Of a stretch of DNA of 42,044 nucleotides, positions 36,888 to 42,044 are shown one piece after another. Position numbers and translations under genes: made by a program. Source of the stretch: Lipingzhangella halophila (GTDB lineage: Bacteria > Actinomycetota > Actinomycetes > Streptosporangiales > Streptosporangiaceae); the NCBI RefSeq assembly GCF_014203805.1, contig NZ_JACHJT010000003.1, positions 1 to 42,044 of the forward strand, read 5' to 3'. The notes beneath the pieces were generated by a model. The model was given only the letters and a program-made list of their open reading frames with translations. It had not been told where the DNA came from and searched no databases. The number at the start of each line of letters is the position of its first letter. The stretch's first letter is position 1.

Positions 36888-37445
36888 TCAGGTGGCCTTT
36901 CTTGTACTGCGGCGCATGTGCTCGCGCTTGCATGCGCGGCAATGCCGGTAGCCGTGGCGGTCGGTGTAGGTGTTGGCCTCGTCGAAGGGGTGGCCGTTCT
37001 TGCACTCCGCCTTGGGTGGCAGCGGGCCGCGCGCCTCGCGCTGGGCCTTTTTTCGGGCCGACTGCCGGGCGCGGTGACAACTTCGGCAGTACCGACGGCC
37101 GTTCGCGTACCGCCCCGTGTTCTGCTCGTCGTAGACGTGGCCAGCCGGGCAGTGCGTGCGCCGCGCCGGTTCACCGCGGCGGGTGTTCTCGCCCGACGTC
37201 ACCGGTTCGAGGTGGTCGGGGTTGCAGCACGCCGGATTGCGGCACAGGTGGTCGATGACCAGCCCTTCAGGGATCGAGCCAACGAACATCTCGTATGCCA
37301 GTCGGTGCGTGTAGGCCGCGCGGTCGTTCACGCGCAACTGGCCGTATCCGCTGTTGTTCTTCGCTCCCGTCCACTCCCAGCAGTCGTCCTGGACGCTGAT
37401 CCTGGACATCAGGCGGGGCAGTACCGGCTTTGGATGTCCAGCCAT
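36888..37445 (-). CDS. HNH endonuclease (homing-type)
   Basis: 185 residues. The HNH core is ISVQDDCWEWTG, then THRLAYEMFVGSIPEG, VIDHLCRNPACCNPDHLEP and TSGENTRRG, giving the H, N and H residues. Two additional zinc-type clusters follow (CRSCH and CRACK). This is the usual form of free-standing homing endonucleases in phages. It lies in the early cluster between the RDF-like gene and the Cas4-like gene and may have inserted there. The TGATG overlap with the upstream gene suggests adaptation to the operon. Confidence 0.85.
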   Translation of the reverse strand: MAGHPKPVLPRLMSRISVQDDCWEWTGAKNNSGYGQLRVNDRAAYTHRLAYEMFVGSIPEGLVIDHLCRNPACCNPDHLEPVTSGENTRRGEPARRTHCPAGHVYDEQNTGRYANGRRYCRSCHRARQSARKKAQREARGPLPPKAECKNGHPFDEANTYTDRHGYRHCRACKREHMRRSTRKAT

Positions 37446-38461
37446 CAGGCAGCCTCATTCCTGGTCGCGTTTGTGGAACCGGGCGGGGTGAGCGCGTCGC
37501 CGACTACGTGCGGCGCGGTGTCGGTGTGGAAATCCGCCACATGGCGGATGTGGCAGAACGCCTTGAAAACGTCGTCGCCGCACCGCATCGGGTAGAGCCG
37601 GTAACCCTCCGGGCGGACCTGGAGCACCACGCCCACGCTGTGCGCGAGCGGCATGGGCACGCGGGTGCCGTCGCGCAGCCAGCAGAATTCGCCGCGGCGG
37701 TAGGCCGAAAGCTGCACACCGGCCTCGGGGTAGACCCCCCGCACGTGCCCGTCGTAGGTGCGCTCGTCGAGTTCCCCGCCGGTCTTGGTGTCACCCATGT
37801 ACTCGGTTTCGGCGGGCAGGCTCCACAACCGCGACAGCGGCGCGGAGCGGAACATGTAGTCGAGCGTCCCGGCGTAGCTCTCGCTGTAGTTCGCGACGAC
37901 CATCTCCGACGCGGTGAACTCGACCTGCCAGTCGGCGACGAACTCCTCGAAGGCGGCGATGAACGGCGCCATCTCCTCCGAGCTGGTGATCTCGTCGGGG
38001 ATCGGCGTGCCGAGCACCTTCGCCTCGATCACCTCGTGCACCGCGGTGCCGAGGTCGGCGCGCTCGTCGCGCTTGCGGGTGTGCGCGCGGGCGATCCACT
38101 TCGTCAGCTCCGCGGCCCGGTCGGCGGATCGCGACGCGCGCACCAGCTCGGGTAGGTGCTCCATGGCGGACTCGGCGGACAACTTCGCGGCCCAGTGAAC
38201 GAGGGCCTCCTTCGGCGAGCCCTTGCTCAGAACGGTTGTGACGCTGCGGAGGTATTCGCCGGTGACGTGGCACCGGTAGTAGCCCGCCGTGGACCGGCGC
38301 GGGATGCGCGCCGGGCCGATCAGCGTGCCGGATCCGGTGCACGACAGGGACCGGTCGGCGCCGGACGCGCCGGCCTTGTGCTTGCGCAGGCGCCCCTGCT
38401 TGGTGACGCGCTGCTCGATGCCGCACACGTCGCACGTGGCGCGCGCGGGGATGTCAGCCAC
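37445..38461 (-). CDS. Cas4/RecB-like PD-(D/E)XK exonuclease
   Basis: 338 residues from a GTG at 38461; a TTG four codons earlier has no ribosome-binding site of its own. An N-terminal zinc knuckle (CDVCG, then SCTGSG) precedes ERADLGTAVHEVIEAKVLG and the catalytic YAGTLDYMF...GDTKTGG motif (D and K of the PD-(D/E)XK core). The last part contains VQLSAYRRGEFCWLRDG. This resembles Cas4-family exonucleases that actinophages use in recombination. A role in DNA end resection with the DnaQ-like gene and the resolvase-like gene is likely. Confidence 0.82.
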   Translation of the reverse strand: MADIPARATCDVCGIEQRVTKQGRLRKHKAGASGADRSLSCTGSGTLIGPARIPRRSTAGYYRCHVTGEYLRSVTTVLSKGSPKEALVHWAAKLSAESAMEHLPELVRASRSADRAAELTKWIARAHTRKRDERADLGTAVHEVIEAKVLGTPIPDEITSSEEMAPFIAAFEEFVADWQVEFTASEMVVANYSESYAGTLDYMFRSAPLSRLWSLPAETEYMGDTKTGGELDERTYDGHVRGVYPEAGVQLSAYRRGEFCWLRDGTRVPMPLAHSVGVVLQVRPEGYRLYPMRCGDDVFKAFCHIRHVADFHTDTAPHVVGDALTPPGSTNATRNEAA

Positions 38462-38909
38462 GGTCGCCCCCAACCTCCGGGCTGGGCAGTGCGGCGCGCG
38501 CCCGACCGAGGGCGTGCATGGCGTCGGTCAACTGATGGTGCGCGGCGACCTCGCGCACGTGGGCCGCGACCTCATCCGTGGCTGTGAGCCGGGCGTCAAT
38601 GTCGATGTGGGCGGCGTCGACGAGCTGTGTCACGGTGGCCAGCTCGCGGAGGGCCCGGCGCACCCGCTCCTGATCGCTCGGCCCGGTCGGCGCGTGGTCG
38701 ACGACAGGGCGCGTCCGGCCGAGGGCGTCACAGCCGCACCTGCCGTCGGGGTCGACATCCTCGCGGCACGTGTGGCAATAGGCCGTGACAACGCGCTCGG
38801 CCACGGGGGCGCGCGGGCGGGGCGCGTCGTGCCGCGTCGCCAGCAGCATCCCGGTCACGGCCACGCCCGCCACGATGGCCAGCCCGATAGTGATACTCAG
38901 GGCGGTCAC
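38454..38909 (-). CDS. Membrane-anchored hypothetical protein
   Basis: 151 residues from a GTG overlapping the upstream stop (GTGA). An N-terminal hydrophobic helix (about 2-24, ALSITIGLAIVAGVAVTGML) is followed by a CxxC...CxC cluster (CHTCREDVDPDGRCGC) and a long helical region (RVRRALRELATVTQLVDAAH and on). It overlaps the Cas4-like start by 8 bp. The topology suggests a membrane-tethered cytoplasmic zinc-binding protein. Unrecognised. Confidence 0.62.
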   Translation of the reverse strand: MTALSITIGLAIVAGVAVTGMLLATRHDAPRPRAPVAERVVTAYCHTCREDVDPDGRCGCDALGRTRPVVDHAPTGPSDQERVRRALRELATVTQLVDAAHIDIDARLTATDEVAAHVREVAAHHQLTDAMHALGRARAALPSPEVGGDRG

Positions 38910-39574
38910 AGAACCACCCGGTCCGTGCCGGTTTCCTTTCTCCAGCTCACGGCGTTCTGGTGGGCGATGAACGTCGACTTCACCGTGGCGTCCGTCCCCG
39001 TCTTCGCGATCAGCCTCCGGGTGCCGCGCTCGCACCCCTCGTCGATCTGCTCGAAATCGGAGTACGACCGCAGCAGCGGGGTGATGTATCGGGTTCCGAA
39101 CAGAGAGAACACCGAGTGGCCGTTCTCGCCCTGCCCGGCCCGCATCGTCCGGTACCGGTAGGCGGCGCCCTCAACCAGCGCCCGTATGGCCGGATGGCCC
39201 CGCGTGGCGCCCAACGTGCCGTTGGCGACGTTGCCGTTGTTGCCGGTCATCCCGAACAAGGCCTTGCCGGACACCAGTGGGCGTAGCGGCTTCCAGCATT
39301 GGCTGTCGGCGTCCGTGTACAGCCCGCCGAATGTGTGCAGCAGCTCCAGGCGCAGTAGGTCCGCGCGCACCGCGGGGTGCAGGTGCCTCATCGCGTCGTA
39401 GACATCCTGGTTATGCAGCTCCGGAAGGTTGTCGTCGGTCCACAGCCGCACCTCCCACGAAGGGTTGTGCCACTCGAAGCTGTCCAGGTTCTCGGGATAG
39501 GGGAACGGGTCCGGGCCGACCCAGATGACGTGCACGATCTTCGGGATCCGCACGGTGGCGAACATGGCGCTCAC
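38906..39574 (-). CDS. DXD-type glycosyltransferase (Gly_transf_sug-like)
   Basis: 222 residues. IPKIVHVIWVGPDPFPYPEN is the characteristic start of this family, WTDDNL the donor-binding part, and AVRADLLRLELLHTFGGLYT leads to the DAD metal motif (88-90). ATRGHPAIRALVEGA follows. A GTG at 39574 overlaps the upstream stop; an ATG three codons later is the alternative. The family includes OCH1-like and toxin-type sugar transferases. It lies in the early region, away from the virion modification cassette, so it may modify a host molecule or nucleic acid. Confidence 0.84.
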   Translation of the reverse strand: MSAMFATVRIPKIVHVIWVGPDPFPYPENLDSFEWHNPSWEVRLWTDDNLPELHNQDVYDAMRHLHPAVRADLLRLELLHTFGGLYTDADSQCWKPLRPLVSGKALFGMTGNNGNVANGTLGATRGHPAIRALVEGAAYRYRTMRAGQGENGHSVFSLFGTRYITPLLRSYSDFEQIDEGCERGTRRLIAKTGTDATVKSTFIAHQNAVSWRKETGTDRVVL

Positions 39575-39795
39575 GCGGCATCGCCCCCGATCCCGAGCGC
39601 GTCCAGCACCTCGGCCGCGCCGTCGGCGTCCAGGCGGTGGTGCGCCAGCCGGGTCACCGCGGCGGCGTCCGCGGCCCGCTGCTCCGGGGTCTCCTCGGCC
39701 AGAGCGAGCAGCGCGTGACCGCGGTCGCCCACCTCGGGCCGGGGCCCCGGTCGCCCCGGATTGTCGGCAGCGCCGATCTGCTCACTGGTGGCCAT
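39571..39795 (-). CDS. Small hypothetical protein
   Basis: 74 residues from the ATG at 39795, with AAGGGGG upstream. The N-terminus is Gly/Pro-rich and disordered, followed by a helix pair (LLALAEETPEQRAADAAAVT and AAEVLDALG). It overlaps both neighbours slightly. Acidic overall, no membrane segment. Unrecognised. Confidence 0.58.
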   Translation of the reverse strand: MATSEQIGAADNPGRPGPRPEVGDRGHALLALAEETPEQRAADAAAVTRLAHHRLDADGAAEVLDALGIGGDAA

Positions 39796-40039
39796 GGTGG
39801 TCCCCCTTCGTGATGGCCCAGGGGCGGGTGGGGTAGGCGTGTCCGCGCCGTGTGGTGACCTCACGCATGAGGGCCTCGGGGTCGCCGGTGGCGCGCTCGG
39901 CGCGGGCCTTGGCATCCCGGAGCTGGCGGCGTAGACGGGACACGCGGGACATGCGGCCGGCCAGGTAGCCCAGGCCGCCGGCGGCCAGCACGGCGACGCC
40001 GACGACCGCGCCGATGATCAGGTCCATGTCGGTGATCAC
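39782..40039 (-). CDS. Small membrane protein
   Basis: 85 residues from a GTG (40039) that overlaps the upstream stop (GTGA) and has GGAGG seven bases upstream. One hydrophobic helix (about 5-25, DLIIGAVVGVAVLAAGGLGY) is followed by a basic helix (RLRRQLRDAKARAERATG). It is a single-pass membrane protein with a cytoplasmic C-terminus. Function unknown. Confidence 0.6.
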   Translation of the reverse strand: MITDMDLIIGAVVGVAVLAAGGLGYLAGRMSRVSRLRRQLRDAKARAERATGDPEALMREVTTRRGHAYPTRPWAITKGDHHGHQ

Positions 40040-40278
40040 GCCGACACCTCCTCGGCGGTGGTGTCCGGGTAGTAGTCGGCCGCCCGCCACAGCGCCCGCA
40101 TCGTGGCGTCCGTGACGCGGGGGAACTCGGTGAGGAAACGCAGCACCCCGCGGACGTGGGCGGCACGCTGGCGCAGGATCTCCGGGTCGCGCACGTCGAG
40201 GATGGCCACCAGGGCGATGTAGACATCCGGGGCGGACAGGGAGAGGTCCGGGTAGTCGGGGCCGGTATGCTGGGACAT
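40036..40278 (-). CDS. Small hypothetical protein
   Basis: 80 residues from the ATG at 40278, preceded by GGAG. Mostly helical (VYIALVAILDVRDPEILRQR, then FLTEFPRVTDATMRALWRAA). It has no cysteine and no membrane segment. It is coupled to the next gene by a GTGA overlap. It follows a hairpin at 40300, so it probably starts a separate expression unit. Confidence 0.58.
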   Translation of the reverse strand: MSQHTGPDYPDLSLSAPDVYIALVAILDVRDPEILRQRAAHVRGVLRFLTEFPRVTDATMRALWRAADYYPDTTAEEVSA

Positions 40279-40299
40279 TGAGACTCCGTTCTCGGTTTG

Positions 40300-40330
40300 G
40301 GCCTCCACCAGGTGCGATCTGGTGGGGGCC
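40300..40330. terminator. Hairpin between the 40346 and 40278 genes
   Basis: A 12-bp stem with one G-T pair (40300-40311 with 40319-40330), followed on the plus strand by ATTTCTTT. For minus-strand transcripts it is an A-flanked stem that could stabilise or attenuate mRNA. Confidence 0.45.
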
Positions 40331-40345
40331 ATTTCTTTCGGTGGG

Positions 40346-40534
40346 TCAGGCGGCGGTGCGCTGTGCGGCGCGCGCCTCGGCACGGTGGCGCCGGATGATG
40401 TCGGCGATCTCCTCGACAGACGGACCGCCCGGGGTGTGCGCCGCACGGGCGGCGTCCTCGGGGGTCATGGAGTCGCGATCACGGCGGGCGAGGGCGAGGG
40501 TCCGGCCGAGCCGGCGGATGAGGTCCGGGTCCAT
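40346..40534 (-). CDS. Small helical protein
   Basis: 62 residues from the ATG at 40534, which overlaps the antirepressor stop (TGATG). All helix (DPDLIRRLGRTLALARRDRD and EEIADIIRRHRAEARAAQRT), basic at its end. Possibly a regulator of the early operon, but no fold can be assigned from the sequence. Confidence 0.6.
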   Translation of the reverse strand: MDPDLIRRLGRTLALARRDRDSMTPEDAARAAHTPGGPSVEEIADIIRRHRAEARAAQRTAA

Positions 40535-41301
40535 CAGGCGCTCCCGTCGACGAGCGCGAGCTGCGTGGATGGCGGTTGGGGGCGCGTCTCCAGCCCTTGG
40601 GTGTAGCGGCGTCGCCAGATGCCAACTTCGCCGCGCGGGGTGACGTAGGTCGTCCAGACCTTGCGCCCGTCGGCGAGGCGGGATTTGGAAACGAGCCACT
40701 GTCGGTCGGTGGCGTAGGCCGTCGGATCGTTGCGCCGGGCGCCACCGCGGATCAGCAGCCCCTCTGCGTAGAGGTATTCGCGGAGCTGCTTCTCCTGCAT
40801 GCCCCAGGCTTTGGCGACCTGGCCGACCAGGCGCAGCCCGTCAGCGTCGACGGTGCGGCGGGTGTACTCGGCATCGGGCTCCAGCTCGGCGGCGCGCTGC
40901 TCGGCAGCCTCGGCTCGATCCTCGGCCTCGTACCAATAGCGCGCCATCTCCTTGCGGGACAGCTCGCGCTGCGGGGTGGTGCCGTAGCCCCCGGTCTCGC
41001 GGATCGTCCGCAGGATCTCCTTGACCTGCTTCTTGATCGTGCGAGCCTCGGGCTTGGTGCTGCGAAAGATCAGCTCCCAGATGCCGTCCTCGTAGACGAC
41101 AGAAAGGCGCTGGTCGCCGCCGGGGGTACTCACGATCTGAGTACCCTTTTCGTCATCATCGAGTAGACGGAGAGCGTTCGCAGCGTCGCGGTACTCGAAC
41201 GTTCCCGCGACGTCGGCGGCGACCGCGTAGGGGTGTCCGTCGTCGGTGACGCCGAACCGCCATGGCTGGTCGCCCACGTCGAATAGCTGGATGTCAGTCA
41301 T
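40534..41301 (-). CDS. Bro-N/KilAC phage antirepressor
   Basis: 255 residues from the ATG at 41301. The N-terminal about 110 residues are a Bro-N domain (QPWRFGVTDDGHPYAVAADV, then DEKGTQIVSTPGGDQRLSVV and KKQVKEILRTIRETGGYG). The C-terminal half is a KilAC/ANT-type DNA-binding domain (LVGQVAKAWGMQEKQLREYL and on). Phage antirepressors of this kind lift repression by the lysogeny regulator. It is the second gene of the leftward early transcript and overlaps the Cro-like gene by 4 bp. It is probably made soon after induction. Confidence 0.88.
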   Translation of the reverse strand: MTDIQLFDVGDQPWRFGVTDDGHPYAVAADVAGTFEYRDAANALRLLDDDEKGTQIVSTPGGDQRLSVVYEDGIWELIFRSTKPEARTIKKQVKEILRTIRETGGYGTTPQRELSRKEMARYWYEAEDRAEAAEQRAAELEPDAEYTRRTVDADGLRLVGQVAKAWGMQEKQLREYLYAEGLLIRGGARRNDPTAYATDRQWLVSKSRLADGRKVWTTYVTPRGEVGIWRRRYTQGLETRPQPPSTQLALVDGSA

Positions 41302-41531
41302 GCGGGCACCCCCTGCTCTTCGCGGGTGTGGTGCGTGCAGGTGATCGCGGACGTGGGGACGTCGAGCGCCGTCGCGATTGCTTTCACGATGTCGGGGCGG
41401 CGTTCGCACAGCCGTCGGCCGTTTTCGATCTCGCCGTAGTACTGCGGTGAGATCCCGGCCGCCTGCGCTAGCCGAGCCTTCGTCTGCCCGTCCTTGATCC
41501 GCAGTGCGGTGAGGGCGTGTCGGTTAATCAC
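41298..41531 (-). CDS. Cro-like XRE regulator
   Basis: 77 residues from a GTG. The helix-turn-helix is LRIKDGQTKARLAQAAGISP, then QYYGEIENGRRLCE, filling most of the protein. A TAGGCT box ends 6 nt before the GTG, so the mRNA is probably leaderless. It is divergent from the repressor-like gene at 41725, with a heptamer operator array between them. In that position it is expected to act as the lytic-side regulator (Cro-like) or a co-repressor. Confidence 0.85.
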   Translation of the reverse strand: MINRHALTALRIKDGQTKARLAQAAGISPQYYGEIENGRRLCERRPDIVKAIATALDVPTSAITCTHHTREEQGVPA

Positions 41532-41724
41532 GCGGCCAGCCTACGCAGTACTACGCAGACTACGCAAGCATGGAAACCCTAAGTACGCAGTGCAGATAGT
41601 ACTCGTCTACGCACTCCTAGGTGATAAAACCCTTGCCATGTAGGGAAAATGAATAACCTACGCGCGTAGAACGCGTGTCGCGGCTTCACTTGCTTGTGCG
41701 TAGTAATGCGTGGACACTGAGAGC
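41532..41724. promoter_or_regulatory. Divergent immunity control region with heptamer operators
   Basis: This 193-bp intergenic region has CTACGCA at 41541, 41551, 41560 and 41607, TACGCA at 41584, the palindrome CTACGCGCGTAG at 41658-41669, and the reverse form TGCGTAG at 41697 and TGCGTGG at 41707. Copies near each gene are about 10 bp apart, one helical turn. The -10 boxes are TAGGCT for the minus gene (41543-41538) and, more weakly, GACACT for the plus gene (41713-41718), each abutting or overlapping a heptamer. Confidence 0.75.
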
Positions 41725-42044
41725 ATGGAGACACCCCACAGTCGCCGCACGGCCGGTGCTGCCCTAGAGATGGCTCGCCGGAAATCGAAAATCAGCCAGC
41801 GCGAACTCGCCCGACGGGCCGAGATCAGCGAGACGTGGTACCGGGCCCTAACAAAAGGACTCCGCCACGAGGACCCGCAGCCGGCGAGTGACGAAGTATG
41901 GGTGCGACTGGCACAGGCGGCCGGAGCATCGGTGCCGGAGATCTTCGCGACGCTCGGCCGAGATGCACCAGAGGACAGAGATGCCGATGGCCAGTCCGAT
42001 CAGTCCGACGACGCGCCGGGCGTGGTGCACGAGGAGCGAGGGCC
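41725..42044 (+). CDS. XRE-type repressor, truncated by window edge
   Basis: At least 106 codons open to the end of the window. The N-terminal helix-turn-helix is GAALEMARRKSKISQRELAR, then RAEISETWYRALTKGLRHED, followed by VRLAQAAGASVPEIFATLGR and an acidic segment. It is divergent from the Cro-like gene and shares its operators. It probably maintains lysogeny (CI-like). No ribosome-binding site is evident; a GACACT box lies 6 nt before the ATG, suggesting a leaderless mRNA. The C-terminal, possibly oligomerisation, part is beyond the window. Confidence 0.8.
   Translation, partial: METPHSRRTAGAALEMARRKSKISQRELARRAEISETWYRALTKGLRHEDPQPASDEVWVRLAQAAGASVPEIFATLGRDAPEDRDADGQSDQSDDAPGVVHEERG

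Noticed and set aside
1-42044. CRISPR arrays, tRNA genes, rRNA genes, transposases or insertion sequences.
   Set aside because: No regularly spaced long direct repeats, cloverleaf or transposase motifs were seen on either strand by reading; the short heptamer and hexamer repeats have the wrong lengths for CRISPR.

Overview
The window is a high-GC siphovirus-type temperate actinobacteriophage or prophage, with a few host-like actinobacterial genes at the left edge. The organism is probably a filamentous actinomycete of the Nocardiopsaceae/Streptomycetaceae kind. The evidence is the GC-rich third codon positions, GTG starts, an XRE-DUF5753/DUF397 regulator pair typical of those bacteria, a phiC31-gp3-like protein, and promoters that read as leaderless. 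No integrase, tRNA or attachment core is visible. The right edge cuts through a repressor-like gene, so the element continues past 42044.

Almost everything from 41531 down to 2626 is one long series of minus-strand genes, tightly packed with ATGA, GTGA or TGATG stop-start overlaps. Right to left: (1) an immunity switch (41298-42044), with two divergent XRE genes around an array of CTACGCA/TGCGTAG heptamers, then a Bro-N/KilAC antirepressor; (2) early genes (30.8-40.5 kb): small membrane proteins, a DXD sugar transferase, a Cas4/RecB-like nuclease, an HNH endonuclease, a gp3-like recombination directionality factor, a DEDDh exonuclease, a PD-(D/E)XK resolvase-like nuclease and an HTH protein; (3) replication and accessory genes (25.1-30.9 kb): primase-helicase, an RNase AS-like 3' exoribonuclease, zinc-binding and small proteins, a RyR-domain protein and a strong candidate Acb2 anti-CBASS cyclic-nucleotide sponge; (4) an HNH nuclease and a stand-alone prim-pol-like gene (23.3-24.5 kb); (5) head genes (17.1-23.3 kb): small and large terminase, portal, MuF-like protein, scaffold, capsid; (6) a virion-modification cassette (14.7-17.1 kb): methyltransferase, GT2 glycosyltransferase, GT-B transferase, translationally linked to the capsid gene; (7) head-tail connection, tail terminator, tail tube, frameshifted tail chaperones, tape measure, minor tail protein and a 1038-residue PhoD-phosphatase tail protein (3.7-14.7 kb); (8) lysis (2.6-4.1 kb): coiled-coil membrane protein, M15 endolysin, holin.

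Two small plus-strand islands interrupt this order: a glycine-zipper protein at 24667-25161, which looks like a lysogeny-expressed moron, and three small genes at 1436-2556, convergent with the lysis genes and separated from them by a 14-bp hairpin terminator. GC-rich hairpins mark most of the gene junctions that are not overlapped.

The points most worth following are the Acb2-like/RyR pair, the capsid-coupled glycosyl/methyltransferase cassette, the PhoD tail enzyme, the phased heptamer operators abutting both divergent leaderless promoters, and a TGGGAC/GTCCCA cluster inside the primase gene.
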